From the NCBI GenBank assembly GCA_964555565.1, contig CAZKTF010000004.1:1-44828 (forward strand): a stretch of 44,828 bases of DNA, in the 5' to 3' direction. Source of the stretch: CAZKTF01 sp964555565. Its GTDB lineage: Bacteria; Planctomycetota; JAJSAM01; JAKLKS01. Positions 7,854-16,271 of this stretch are shown in pieces (the stretch's first letter is position 1; every line of letters begins with the position of its first letter). The notes under the pieces were generated by a model. That model had not been told where the DNA came from. It was given only the letters and a program-made list of their open reading frames with translations, and did no database searches. A program made the position numbers and the translations under genes.

Positions 7854-9023
7854 ATGCCGCGCGACCTGGCCCGGAGGATGTCCCGCCTCGGGACCGAGTA
7901 CGCCTTCGAAGTCCTCGTGAGGGCCCGGGCGCTGGAGGCCCGGGGGAAGGACGTGGTCCACCTGGAGCTGGGGGAGCCGGACTTCGCCACGCCCGCGCAC
8001 GTCGTGGAGGCCGGGGTGGAGGCCCTCCGCGGGGGCCACACCCACTACGGGCCGGCGGCGGGCCTCCCGGAGCTGCGGGACGCCATCGCGCGCCGCGTCT
8101 CCGCGACGCGGGGCGTGGAGGTCCGCCCGGAGGAGGTCGTCGTCCTCCCCGGCGCGAAGCCGGTCCTGTTCCTCGCGGCCCTGGCGCTGCTCGAGGAGGG
8201 GGACGAGGCGCTCGTCCCCGACCCCGGTTTCCCGATCTACGATTCGGCGGCCCGGTTCGCCGGGGCCACGGTCGTCCCCTACCCCCTCGACCCCGCGCGC
8301 GGCCTGTCGCCGGACCCCGCGGCCGTCGCGTCCCGCCTCTCCCCGCGCACGAAGCTCGTCTTCCTCAACTCCCCGGGGAACCCGGCGGGCGGGGTCTCCT
8401 CGCCCGAGGACCTGGGTATCCTCGCGGAGGCGCTCCGGGGCCGCGACTGCTGGGTCCTCTCCGACGAGATCTACTCCGAGGTCCTCTACGGGGGGCGCCA
8501 TGCCTCCGTGCTCCCGCTCCCCGGGATGCGCGAGAGGACGATCCTCCTGGACGGCTTCAGCAAGACCTGGGCGATGACCGGCTGGCGGGTGGGCTACGGG
8601 GTGATGCCGGAGCCGCTCGCACGCGAGATGGCGCGGATGCAGGTGAACAGCACCTCCTGCACCGCGGCCTTCACGCAGCGCGCGGCGCTCGCGGCCCTGG
8701 AGGGGCCCGCGGCCCCGGCGCGGGCCATGGTGGAGGAGCTCCACCGGCGCCGGGACGCGGCCGTCGAGGGGCTCAACGGGGTGCGCGGCTTCCGGTGCCA
8801 CCTCCCCCGGGGGGCGTTCTACGCGTTCCCGGACGTGCGGGGGACCGGCGTGGCCTCGAAGGCGCTGGCCGACCGGCTCCTCGAGGAGGCGGGCGTGGCC
8901 TCGGTCGCCGGGACCGCCTTCGGCGCGCTCGGCGAGGGGTACCTGAGGTTCAACTTCGGCGCGCCCCTCCAGAGGATCCTCGAGGGGGTCCGGCGGATCC
9001 GGGGGCTGCTCGGCGCGGCCTGA
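7854..9023 (+). CDS. PLP-dependent aminotransferase, class I/II (aspartate aminotransferase-like)
   Basis: This 389-residue cytoplasmic enzyme transfers amino groups between amino and keto acids. Fold type I motifs are clear: LELGEPDFATP (37-47), THYGPAAGLPELRDAIA, SPGNPAGG with N176, SDEIYSE with D204, and the PLP-binding K237 in GFSKTWAMTGWRVGY. This pattern matches the aspartate/tyrosine aminotransferase subgroup Ib; exact substrate cannot be read from sequence. The ATG at 7854 is followed at once by the expected MPRDLARRMS N-terminus, and there is no Shine-Dalgarno sequence; a GACAAT hexamer ends 9 bases upstream within a repeat. It is divergent from the small membrane protein gene and is followed 19 bases later by the phosphatase gene. 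Confidence 0.88.
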   Translation: MPRDLARRMSRLGTEYAFEVLVRARALEARGKDVVHLELGEPDFATPAHVVEAGVEALRGGHTHYGPAAGLPELRDAIARRVSATRGVEVRPEEVVVLPGAKPVLFLAALALLEEGDEALVPDPGFPIYDSAARFAGATVVPYPLDPARGLSPDPAAVASRLSPRTKLVFLNSPGNPAGGVSSPEDLGILAEALRGRDCWVLSDEIYSEVLYGGRHASVLPLPGMRERTILLDGFSKTWAMTGWRVGYGVMPEPLAREMARMQVNSTSCTAAFTQRAALAALEGPAAPARAMVEELHRRRDAAVEGLNGVRGFRCHLPRGAFYAFPDVRGTGVASKALADRLLEEAGVASVAGTAFGALGEGYLRFNFGAPLQRILEGVRRIRGLLGAA

Positions 9024-9042
9024 CCGCGCTCACGGGGGACCC

Positions 9043-10455
9043 ATGAGGCGTTCACGGAGGGGGATGGTCGCGCTCCTGGTCGTGGCGGCGGCGTCGGCGG
9101 CCGCGGCGCTGCCGGAGGGGACCCGCGTCGGCGACCGGCCCGGCAGCGTGGTCCTCGTCATCGGGGACGGGACCGGCTGGCAGCAGTGGGGACTCTTCCT
9201 CTCCGCGCGCCGCGCCGCCGGGCGGACGGAGCCCTCGAACTTCGAGCGCCTGGCCGCCGCGGGGCGCGTGGGCACGATGACCACCTGGGCGGCCGACTCG
9301 CTCGTCACCGACTCCGCCGCCGGGGCCACCGCCCTGGCCTCCGCCCGGAGGACTGCCAACGGGATGGTGGGAGTCGGGCCCGGGGGGGAGAGCCTCCCGA
9401 CCTGCCTGGAGAAGGGGTCCGCGCGCGGCCTCTGGTCCGGGCTCGTCACCACGACCTGCGTGGCCGACGCGACGCCGGCCGCCTTCGCCGCGCACGTCAA
9501 GAGCCGCCGCCAGATGGACGAGGCCGCCGCGCAGTTGCTCCGGGGCCACGACCTCCGGGTGCTCCTCGGCGGAGGGACCCCGTACTTCGTCCCGAAGGGG
9601 AAACCGATGTCCGCCGCGGGGCCTCCCGGGGCCGGGATCCCCGACGCCCCCTCGACTCGCCGCGACGACGAGGACCTCGTCGCAGAGGCGCGGGCGAAGG
9701 GCTTCGCCGTGGCGACCACGCGCGAGGCGCTGCTGGCGGGCCCTGCGCCGGAGCGGCTGCTGGGGCTCTTCGCGCCCTTCGACTTCCCCTACGCCATCGA
9801 CCGGGACGGGAAGGAGGAGGCCGTGGCCCCGACGCTGGCCGAGATGACCGGTCGCGCGCTGGAGGTCCTCCGGCGCGCCCCGAAGGGGTACTTCCTCATG
9901 GTCGAGGCGGGGCTCGTGGACCACGCCTGCCACGAGAACGACGCCGGGGCCGTGCTCGGCGAGATGGAGGAGCTGGACGCGGCGCTCGGCGTGCTCCTCC
10001 GCGAGCGGGAGCGGCGGCCGGACCTCCTCGTCGTCCTCACCGCGGACCACGAGACGGGCGGGCTCTCCGTCGGGATGCCGGGCCGCGCCCTCACCCCCGG
10101 GACGCTGGCGCGCCTGGCGACCCAGCGGAGGAGCCTCCGGGCGCTGGCGGCCGGGCGCAGACCGGGCGAGGTCCCGTCCGAGGACGAGGCCCGGGCGGCC
10201 GTCCCGTGGCTCCCCGCGAAGGCGGCCGCGACGACCGTCCCGGCCGTGGACGGCCGGGGGGCGTTCCTCGGCCGGAGCCGCCTCCCCTACGGCGACGCCG
10301 CCTCGGGCGGGGCGGGGGTCGTGTTCGCGACGGACGGGCACACGGCCACCCCCGTGCCCCTGGTGGCGCAGGGGCCCGGCGCGGCGCGGTTCGCGGGGGT
10401 CCTCGACAACGTGGCCGTGGGGGAGGTGCTCATGGACCTCCTGGGGAGCGAGTAG
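9043..10455 (+). CDS. phoA: Secreted alkaline phosphatase (PhoA superfamily)
   Basis: This 470-residue phosphomonoesterase is exported by an N-terminal signal peptide (about 1-22). The metal and nucleophile signature is complete: VLVIGDGTG with D42, the nucleophile S91 in VTDSAAGATALA, the metal motif VEAGLVDHACHENDAG, the ADHETGGLS motif, and the late metal histidine in DGHTATPVPL. The family hydrolyses phosphate monoesters in the periplasm or outside the cell and is commonly phosphate-regulated, but I see no convincing Pho box here. A GGGGGA run precedes the ATG at 9043. The gene lies between aminotransferase and threonine aldolase genes on the same strand with small gaps (19 and 20 bases), so cotranscription is likely although no shared pathway is obvious. 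Confidence 0.9.
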   Translation: MRRSRRGMVALLVVAAASAAAALPEGTRVGDRPGSVVLVIGDGTGWQQWGLFLSARRAAGRTEPSNFERLAAAGRVGTMTTWAADSLVTDSAAGATALASARRTANGMVGVGPGGESLPTCLEKGSARGLWSGLVTTTCVADATPAAFAAHVKSRRQMDEAAAQLLRGHDLRVLLGGGTPYFVPKGKPMSAAGPPGAGIPDAPSTRRDDEDLVAEARAKGFAVATTREALLAGPAPERLLGLFAPFDFPYAIDRDGKEEAVAPTLAEMTGRALEVLRRAPKGYFLMVEAGLVDHACHENDAGAVLGEMEELDAALGVLLRERERRPDLLVVLTADHETGGLSVGMPGRALTPGTLARLATQRRSLRALAAGRRPGEVPSEDEARAAVPWLPAKAAATTVPAVDGRGAFLGRSRLPYGDAASGGAGVVFATDGHTATPVPLVAQGPGAARFAGVLDNVAVGEVLMDLLGSE

Positions 10456-10475
10456 ACTCGACGGGGGAGGCGGTC

Positions 10476-11501
10476 ATGCACGAGCCCAGCGACTTCCGCT
10501 CCGACACCGTGACGCGCCCCACGCCGGCCATGCGGAAGGCCATGGCGGAGGCCGTCGTGGGGGACGACGTCCTCGGGGACGACCCCACCGTGAACCGCCT
10601 GGAGGAGACCTTCGCGCGCCTCGTGGGGAAGGAGGCGGCCGTCTTCGTCCCCTCGGGCTCCATGGCCAACCTGATCGCGATCGCCGTCCACGCGCGGCCC
10701 GGGGAGTGCGTCCTCATGGAGGAGTGGGGCCACTCCGCGAACTTCGAGGCCGGGGGGGCATCGCGGTTCGCGGGCGTGATGGTCCGGACGCTCCCCTCGG
10801 ACCGGGGGCTCCTCGACCCGGAGGGCGTGCGCCGCTGGATCCACCCTGGGAGCGTGCACAGTCCGCGCACGGCGCTCCTCGTCGTGGAGAACACGCACAA
10901 CTTCCACGGGGGGAGGGTCGTGCCGCTCGACCGGATGCGGGCCCTGCGCGAGGTCACCGCGGAGCGCGGGGCGCGGCTCCACGTGGACGGGGCGCGCATC
11001 TGGAACGCCTCCGTCGCCGCGGGCGTCCCCGTGCAGGAGTTCGCCGCCTGCGCCGACAGCCTCAGCGCCTGCCTCTCGAAGGGGCTCGCCGCCCCCGTGG
11101 GGTCCCTGGTGGCCGGGACGCGGGAGTTCACGGCCGAGGCGCGGAAGGTCCGCAAGACCCTCGGCGGGGGGATGCGGCAGGCGGGGGTGCTGGCCGCCGC
11201 GGGTCTCGTCGCGCTGGCCGAGATGCGGGAGCGGCTCGCCGAGGACCACCGTCGCGCCCGGCGCCTCGCCGAGGGCCTCGCGCGGCTCCCCAAGTTCGAG
11301 ATCGACCCCTCGCACGTTGAGACGAACATCCTCTTCGTCCGCTGGAAGGGGGAGGGGCCCGTCAAGGGCGTGGTGGACCGCTGGAAGGAGCGCGGCGTCC
11401 TCGCGCTGGCCCCGGACGCGGCGCGCGTCCGCCTCCTCACGCACAACGACGTGGACGACGAGGACGTGGACCGGCTGCTCCGGGAAGCGGCGCGGCTCTA
11501 G
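10476..11501 (+). CDS. ltaE: Low-specificity L-threonine aldolase
   Basis: This 341-residue PLP enzyme cleaves L-threonine and L-allo-threonine to glycine and acetaldehyde. Diagnostic features are the N-terminal FRSDTVTRPTPAMRKAM, the GDDVLGDDPTVNRLE segment, the D171 motif LHVDGARIWNA, and PLP lysine K202 in SACLSKGLAAPVGS. Length is normal. GGGGGAGG lies 7 bases before the ATG at 10476. The frame is open upstream but that region is the phosphatase gene in another frame. The stop is 2 bases before the phosphohexomutase start, so the two are probably translated from one mRNA. Confidence 0.93.
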   Translation: MHEPSDFRSDTVTRPTPAMRKAMAEAVVGDDVLGDDPTVNRLEETFARLVGKEAAVFVPSGSMANLIAIAVHARPGECVLMEEWGHSANFEAGGASRFAGVMVRTLPSDRGLLDPEGVRRWIHPGSVHSPRTALLVVENTHNFHGGRVVPLDRMRALREVTAERGARLHVDGARIWNASVAAGVPVQEFAACADSLSACLSKGLAAPVGSLVAGTREFTAEARKVRKTLGGGMRQAGVLAAAGLVALAEMRERLAEDHRRARRLAEGLARLPKFEIDPSHVETNILFVRWKGEGPVKGVVDRWKERGVLALAPDAARVRLLTHNDVDDEDVDRLLREAARL

Positions 11502-11503
11502 CG

Positions 11504-12856
11504 ATGGGCGGCGTCTTCCACGCCTACGACGTCCGCGGCGTCTGGGGGCGCGAGATCGACGAGGCCCTCGCCGAGCGGATCGGGCGGGCGGTCGCGGCCC
11601 ACCTCCGGCCGGGGCGCGTCTGCGTCGGGAACGACATGCGCGCCTCGGCGGGGCCCGCGAGGGACGCCCTCGTCCGCGGGCTCACGGCCATGGGCTGCGA
11701 CGTGGAGGAGGTCGGGCTCGCCTCCACGCCCATGCAGTACTTCGCCTGCGGGCACGGCGGCTTCGACGCCGGGGTGCAGGTGACCGCCTCCCACAACCCC
11801 GCCGAGTACATCGGCTTCAAGATCTCGGGGAAGGGCGTCCTGCCCGTGGGCGGGGACTCGGGGCTCCCGGAGATCGAGCGGCTCGCGACCGCGGCGGAGG
11901 CCCCCGCCCCGGCGAAGGGCACCCGGCCCGGCCGCGTCGTGCGGCGCGAGGTGGGCGAGGAGTACGGGAGGCACGTCCTCTCCTTCTGGCGGCCCGGGCC
12001 GCGGAAGCCCCGCGTCGTCGTGGACTGCGCCAACGGGATGGGGAGCCTCGAGGTGCGGCACGCCCTCTCCCGCCTCGGCCTGGAGATGGAGGTCCTCTAC
12101 CCGGACCTCGACGGGACCTTCCCGAACCACGAGGCGAACCCGCTGCGCCACGAGAACCTGCGCGACCTCCAGCGCGCGGTCGTGGCGGGGAAGGCGGACC
12201 TGGGGGTCGCCTTCGACGGGGACGCCGACCGGGCGGCCTTCGTGGACGAGAAGGGCGGGGTCGCGACGAGCGACCTCGTGACGGCGCTCCTGGCCGAGGA
12301 GATCCTCCCGCGGGAGCCCAGGGGCGCGGCGGTGGTCTACGACCTCCGCTCGAGCCGCGTCGTCGCGGAGACCGTCCGGGGGCTCGGCGGCAGGCCCGTG
12401 CGCGAGAAGGTGGGGCACGCCTTCATGAAGGCCCGCCTCCGGAAGGAGAACGGCCCCTTCGGCGGGGAGTACAGCGGGCACTTCTACTTCCGCGACAACT
12501 GGCACGCCGACTCCGGCGCCATCGCCGCGGTGGAGGTCCTCAACCGCCTCTCCCGCGACCCGAGGCCCTTCTCGGAGATCCTGGCGCCGCTGCGGCGCTA
12601 CTTCCACACCGGGGAAGTCAACTTCGAGGTCGCCGACAAGGAGGCCAAGATCCGCGAGATCACCGTGGCCTTCCAGGACGGGGGGATCGACCTCCTCGAC
12701 GGCGTCACGGTGAACTTCCCCGACTGGTGGTTCAACGTCCGGCAGAGCAACACCGAGCCGCTGCTGCGCCTCAACCTCGAGGGGACGACGAAGGACGCCT
12801 TCGAGCGCGGCAGGGCGCGGGTCATGCCGTTCCTCGGGAAGCCAGTGGACCGCTGA
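11504..12856 (+). CDS. manB: Phosphomannomutase/phosphoglucomutase
   Basis: This 450-residue alpha-D-phosphohexomutase interconverts hexose 1- and 6-phosphates, feeding GDP-mannose and other nucleotide sugars for polysaccharides. All four active-site elements are visible: phosphoserine S96 in VTASHNPAEY, magnesium loop DGDADR (238-243), sugar-binding GGEYSGHFYF, and phosphate-binding RQSNTEPLLRL near the C-terminus. The start FHAYDVRG is a variant of the common FRAYDIRG opening. The ATG lies 2 bases after the threonine aldolase stop. Mannose versus glucose preference cannot be decided from sequence. It converges with eboB with only 3 bases between stops. Confidence 0.92.
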   Translation: MGGVFHAYDVRGVWGREIDEALAERIGRAVAAHLRPGRVCVGNDMRASAGPARDALVRGLTAMGCDVEEVGLASTPMQYFACGHGGFDAGVQVTASHNPAEYIGFKISGKGVLPVGGDSGLPEIERLATAAEAPAPAKGTRPGRVVRREVGEEYGRHVLSFWRPGPRKPRVVVDCANGMGSLEVRHALSRLGLEMEVLYPDLDGTFPNHEANPLRHENLRDLQRAVVAGKADLGVAFDGDADRAAFVDEKGGVATSDLVTALLAEEILPREPRGAAVVYDLRSSRVVAETVRGLGGRPVREKVGHAFMKARLRKENGPFGGEYSGHFYFRDNWHADSGAIAAVEVLNRLSRDPRPFSEILAPLRRYFHTGEVNFEVADKEAKIREITVAFQDGGIDLLDGVTVNFPDWWFNVRQSNTEPLLRLNLEGTTKDAFERGRARVMPFLGKPVDR

Positions 12857-12859
12857 CGC

Positions 12860-13795
12860 CTATTCGATGACGTCGGGCGAGCGTGGACCCGCGTCCACGC
12901 GGGGCTCCTGGCCGCGGAGGACGGTGTTGCCGCCGTACTGCCGGGTCTGGTCCACGGGGGAGGCCTCGAGCCCTTCGACCTCCCGGAGCCGGCCTCCCTC
13001 GCCGTAGGCGGCCAGCGCGTTCCGGTAGGTGACGGCCTCCACCGCGTCGGGGGCGATCCCGCGCTCGAGCATGAGGCGGGCGGTCTTGGGGACCGCGAGC
13101 GGGTCGGAGACCCCCCAGTCGGCGCTGCTGTCCACGAGGATCCTCTCCTTCCCGTACTTCCGGACGACCTCGACCATCCGCTCGTTCCCCATCTTGGTCC
13201 GCGGGTAGATGGTGAAGGCGGCCCAGAAGCCGCGCCGGAGGACCTCCCCGGCGGTCTCCTCGTTGTTGTGGTCGATGACGACCTGGTCGGGGCGGAGCCC
13301 GTGCTCGAGGGCGAGGTCCATGCTGCGCGTGGTCCCGCGCTTCTTGTCCCGGTGGGGGGTGTGGACCATGACGGGGAGCGCGGCCTCCCGGGCGAGGTCG
13401 AGCTGCGCCCGGTAGACGCGCTCCTCGGCCCCGGTCTGGTCGTCGAAGCCGATCTCGCCCACGGCGACCACCCCCTCCTTGCAGAGGAACAGGGGCAGTA
13501 TCTCCATCACCTCCGCCGCCAGGCGCTCGTTGTTGGCCTCCTTGCTGTTCACCCCGATGGCGCAGTAGTGGCGCATCCCGAACTGCGACGCCCGGAACCG
13601 CTCCCAGCCGACGAGGTTCGCGAAGTAGTCCCGGAAGGTGCCGAGGCCCGTGCGGGGCTGCCCCTGCCAGAAGGCGGGCTCGATCACCGCGACGACCCCC
13701 GCCGCCGCCATGGCCTCGTAGTCGTTCGTCGTCCGCGAGGACATGTGGACGTGGGGGTCGAGGTACCGGGCCGGGCGAGGGGCGGCGGGGGTCAC
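12860..13795 (-). CDS. eboB: EboB, TatD-like metal-dependent hydrolase of the ebo operon
   Basis: This 311-residue TIM-barrel protein keeps the TatD-type metal residues: DPHVHM (D13, H15, H17), VGEIGFDD, VHTPHRDKKRGT, VIDHNNEET and VDSSADWG. Beyond the metal sites it has the EboB-specific sequence SSRTTNDYEAMAAAGV, EPAFWQGQPRTGLGTF and FGMRHYCAIGVNSKEAN. The GTG start overlaps the eboA stop by 4 bases. Ebo genes are known from cyanobacteria, where they help move a scytonemin precursor to the periplasm, and from eustigmatophyte plastids and pseudomonads; the reaction of EboB itself is not established. Here it occurs with eboA only; eboC-F homologues are not in the window. Confidence 0.88.
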   Translation of the reverse strand: MTPAAPRPARYLDPHVHMSSRTTNDYEAMAAAGVVAVIEPAFWQGQPRTGLGTFRDYFANLVGWERFRASQFGMRHYCAIGVNSKEANNERLAAEVMEILPLFLCKEGVVAVGEIGFDDQTGAEERVYRAQLDLAREAALPVMVHTPHRDKKRGTTRSMDLALEHGLRPDQVVIDHNNEETAGEVLRRGFWAAFTIYPRTKMGNERMVEVVRKYGKERILVDSSADWGVSDPLAVPKTARLMLERGIAPDAVEAVTYRNALAAYGEGGRLREVEGLEASPVDQTRQYGGNTVLRGQEPRVDAGPRSPDVIE

Positions 13796-14532
13796 CGGGC
13801 CCCCTTCCCCGCGGAGGCCTCGTGCCGCTCGAGGAGGCCGAGGAGCTCCGGGCTCACCGGGCGGTGCGCGGCCCGGCGCTCCGCCGCGTAGTCCCGGAGC
13901 ATCCGGGCGAGGGTGGGGTTCATCCGCGCGTCGAGGCCGACGACGGGCCCGAGCCCGACTTCGACGAACAGGGCCTTCAGCACCATCTGGTTCCAGGCCG
14001 CCTCGGGGAGGCGCTCGGCGGGGAACGGGTTCCGGTGGGCCACGGCGCGGAGCACGTCCGTCATGTTCGACCGGATCCCCTCGGCGCAGCGGGCCGGCAG
14101 CCGGTCCGGGCCCGGCAGCAGCGGGAGGGCCTGGTAGAGCGCCACGAGTTCGCCCAGGTCCCCGTGCTCGAAGAGCATCTCCCGCTCGCGGTGCGCGCCG
14201 TCCGCGTCCCGGGCGTCGCGGGAGAGCAGCAGCAGGGTGCGCGCCGCCTGCTCCTCCGTCCAGCCGGCGGGTGTCCAGCCCGGCCGGGCGTGCTCCGCGG
14301 CGGCCCGGTCCCCGTCGGCGAGTTGGAGGGGGCGCTTCCCCGCGTGCCGGCAGGCCGCCGAGAAGTCCATGTAGAAGCGGCGCGCGGGGCCGTCGCCCGC
14401 GGCGGCGGCCGAGGCCCCGTCGAGCCAGGCGAGGTCGGGAGGGGCCAGGCGGGCCCCGAGCCACCCGCGGAGCAGCCGCCGGGCCTCGGCCACGGTCTCG
14501 ACCTTCGGCTCGGACCCCTTCGCCGGCGCCAT
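13792..14532 (-). CDS. eboA: EboA domain protein
   Basis: This protein of about 246 residues matches the EboA family, whose biochemical role is unknown. Recognisable family segments are RFYMDFSAACRHAGKRPLQ near residue 55, GDLGELVALYQALPLLPGPD, CAEGIRSNMTDVLRAVAHRN, AAWNQMVLKALFVEVGLGPV and a C-terminal NPTLARMLRDYAAERR. It is predicted soluble and mostly helical. The ATG at 14532 is preferred because AGGAGG lies about 13 bases upstream, whereas for the alternative ATG at 14544 the same sequence is only 1 base away. It is the first gene of the eboA-eboB pair, divergent from the small protein gene at 14690. Confidence 0.87.
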   Translation of the reverse strand: MAPAKGSEPKVETVAEARRLLRGWLGARLAPPDLAWLDGASAAAAGDGPARRFYMDFSAACRHAGKRPLQLADGDRAAAEHARPGWTPAGWTEEQAARTLLLLSRDARDADGAHREREMLFEHGDLGELVALYQALPLLPGPDRLPARCAEGIRSNMTDVLRAVAHRNPFPAERLPEAAWNQMVLKALFVEVGLGPVVGLDARMNPTLARMLRDYAAERRAAHRPVSPELLGLLERHEASAGKGAR

Positions 14533-14675
14533 GGCCCCGATCATGCCTCCTCCGGCGCCGCCGCCGGAGATCCGGGTGGGGACCGACCGGTCCCCCGTCC
14601 TCCCCGAACGGGCCGCCGGGGCGGGGGTTCGGGCCGGAGCGGCCCCTCGGGCAGCGCGCCCGCGAGCCCGCGCGG

Positions 14676-14681
14676 TAGACT
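14676..14681 (+). promoter_or_regulatory. -10 element of a probable leaderless promoter
   Basis: TAGACT ends 8 bases before the ATG at 14690, with no Shine-Dalgarno sequence in the interval. Confidence 0.55.
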
Positions 14682-14689
14682 GGGGCGCC

Positions 14690-14905
14690 ATGCCCGAGGG
14701 TCAGTCGAAGACGGACACCGAACGGATCATCGCGGAGTACAAGGCCGGCATCGACCGGACGCTCCTCCGGGAGAACCTCCGCCGGACCCCCGAGGAGCGG
14801 GTCCTGCTGCTGATCCAGCTCCAGGAGGTCGCCGCCGAGCTGCGCCGCGCGGGCGAGGCGCTGCGCCGGGGCGCGCCACCCCCGCGGTCCATCGCTCGCG
14901 CATGA
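14690..14905 (+). CDS. Small helical protein upstream of nucleotidyltransferase
   Basis: This 71-residue protein is charged and largely helical, with IIAEYKAGIDRTLLRENLRR followed by a PEERVLLLIQLQEVAAELRR helix and a short proline/arginine tail. Similar small proteins with a TLLRENLR...EER pattern are, from memory, found directly upstream of nucleotidyltransferase genes of the type that follows, though no named domain can be given. Its stop overlaps the next start (ATGA), which implies coupled translation and a joint function. The ATG at 14690 is supported by the -10 hexamer 8 bases upstream; the open frame further upstream is low-complexity and overlaps the eboA promoter region. A partner, regulator or antitoxin-like role is an inference. 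Confidence 0.65.
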   Translation: MPEGQSKTDTERIIAEYKAGIDRTLLRENLRRTPEERVLLLIQLQEVAAELRRAGEALRRGAPPPRSIARA

Positions 14906-15393
14906 CCGACTTCCGGGCGCTGCTGGACACCCTGTCCCGGGGCGGGGCCCGTTACGTGCTCATCGGGGGCTTCGCCGCGAACGTGCACGGGAACCCGCGG
15001 CTCACGGTGGACCTGGACATCGTCTACGACCGGGCCCCCGACAACCTCCGCCGCCTCGCCGAGATCCTCGCGCCCCTCGAGCCGTACCTCCGCGGGGCGC
15101 CCGCCGGGCTGCCCTTCCGCCTCGACGAGCCGACCCTGCGCGCCGGGCTGAACTTCACCCTCACGACCACGCTCGGGGACCTGGACCTGCTCGGGGAGGT
15201 GGCCGGAGGGGGGACCTACGAGGCCCTGCGGCCTTCGGCCGTCGAGGTCACGCTGTTCGGGAACCGACACCTGTGCGTGGATCTCCCCACCCTCATCAGC
15301 CTCAAGCGGGCCGCAGGCCGCCGCAAGGACATCGAGGCCGTCGCGGAGCTCGAGGCGCTGGCCGAGGAGCGCGACCGGTCCTCGGAGGAGTGA
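14902..15393 (+). CDS. Nucleotidyltransferase-fold protein (DUF6036/AbiEii-like)
   Basis: This 163-residue protein has a polymerase-beta-like nucleotidyltransferase core. The signature is IGGFAANVHG (21-30) followed by LTVDLDIVYD with the acidic pair D37 and D39, and a later acidic strand LGDLDLLGEV. A C-terminal LISLKRAAGRRKDIEAVAEL helix is typical of this stand-alone group, which contains aminoglycoside transferase-like and toxin-like members. Its ATG overlaps the stop of the 71-residue gene, forming a two-gene unit. No HEPN or MNT partner motif is seen. Substrate is unknown; a toxin-antitoxin or nucleotide-transfer regulatory module is possible but unproven. Confidence 0.75.
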   Translation: MTDFRALLDTLSRGGARYVLIGGFAANVHGNPRLTVDLDIVYDRAPDNLRRLAEILAPLEPYLRGAPAGLPFRLDEPTLRAGLNFTLTTTLGDLDLLGEVAGGGTYEALRPSAVEVTLFGNRHLCVDLPTLISLKRAAGRRKDIEAVAELEALAEERDRSSEE

Positions 15394-15436
15394 AGGCAGC
15401 CGGGGCCACCGCTGAAGTCCGAAGCGGCCCCTCGGG

Positions 15437-15442
15437 TATCCT
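15437..15442 (+). promoter_or_regulatory. -10 element of a probable leaderless promoter
   Basis: TATCCT ends 7 bases before the ATG of the SAM hydrolase gene at 15450. No Shine-Dalgarno sequence is present. Confidence 0.6.
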
Positions 15443-15449
15443 CCGCGCC

Positions 15450-16271
15450 ATGCCCCGCCGTCGCGCGCCCGTCCTCGCGTTCCTCACCGACTTCGGCGAT
15501 CGGGACGCCTACGTCGCGTCCATGAAGGGGGTGGCGCTGCGGCTCCTCCCGGAGGTGCGGCTCGTGGACGTGGCGCACGGGATCGATCGCGGGGACGTCC
15601 TCGGCGGGGCGCTCGTCCTGGAGGAGGCGCGCCGCTGGTTCCCGGCAGGGACCGTCTTCGTGGCGGTCGTGGACCCGGGGGTGGGGACGGCGCGGCGCGG
15701 GCTGGCGGCCGCGGCCCACGGGCAGACCTTCGTGGGGCCGGACAACGGGATCCTCTGGCCGGTCCTGCGGGGGGACCCGGGGGCCCGGATCCACTCCATC
15801 GAGAACCCGGACGTGATGCTGGAGCGAGTCTCGGACACCTTCCACGGGAGGGACGTCTTCACGCCGGCGGCCTGCGCGCTGGCGGCGGGTCTCCCCCTCG
15901 CGAAGGCGGGACCCGCGGTCGCGCGGCCGGCGCCGCTCCCGGGCTTCGTGGCGGAGCGGGGCCGGGCGAAGGTCCGGGGGCAGGTGCTCCGCGTGGACCG
16001 GTTCGGGAACCTCGTCACCTCGGTGACCGAGGAGGACCTCGACGCGGTCTTCCCGCGGGGACGCCGGGAAGCCCTCGCCGTGGACGTGGGCGTGCACCGG
16101 GTCCGGCGGAACGCGTGCACCTACGGGACCGCGCGGGCGGGGGAGCCGTTCTTCCTCCTCGGGAGCGGGGGGCGGCTGGAGGTGGCCGTCCGCGACGGCT
16201 CGGCCGCCGCGGAGCTCGCGGCCGAGAGGGGCGCGCGGGTCGTCGTGCGGGAGCGGGGAGCGGGGAAGTGA
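15450..16271 (+). CDS. SAM hydrolase (SAM hydroxide adenosyltransferase, DUF62 family)
   Basis: This 273-residue protein belongs to the fluorinase/chlorinase superfamily. The ordinary members hydrolyse S-adenosylmethionine to adenosine and methionine. Family motifs are FLTDFGDRDAYVASMKGV (11-28), VAVVDPGVGTARRG, FVGPDNGI and RVDRFGNLVTSV, with FLLGSGGRLEVAV near the end. The 20-residue loop that marks true fluorinases is not evident, so hydrolase is preferred over halogenase. Start at 15450 is supported by the -10 hexamer 7 bases upstream. The stop overlaps the larC GTG by 4 bases, so the two proteins are probably made together; why SAM hydrolysis should be tied to nickel-pincer cofactor maturation is not known. 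Confidence 0.88.
   Translation: MPRRRAPVLAFLTDFGDRDAYVASMKGVALRLLPEVRLVDVAHGIDRGDVLGGALVLEEARRWFPAGTVFVAVVDPGVGTARRGLAAAAHGQTFVGPDNGILWPVLRGDPGARIHSIENPDVMLERVSDTFHGRDVFTPAACALAAGLPLAKAGPAVARPAPLPGFVAERGRAKVRGQVLRVDRFGNLVTSVTEEDLDAVFPRGRREALAVDVGVHRVRRNACTYGTARAGEPFFLLGSGGRLEVAVRDGSAAAELAAERGARVVVRERGAGK

Noticed and set aside
15450..16271. Fluorinase or chlorinase
   Set aside because: The halogenase-specific inserted loop is not visible, and the sequence follows the common SAM-hydrolase pattern; family name alone does not justify halogenation.
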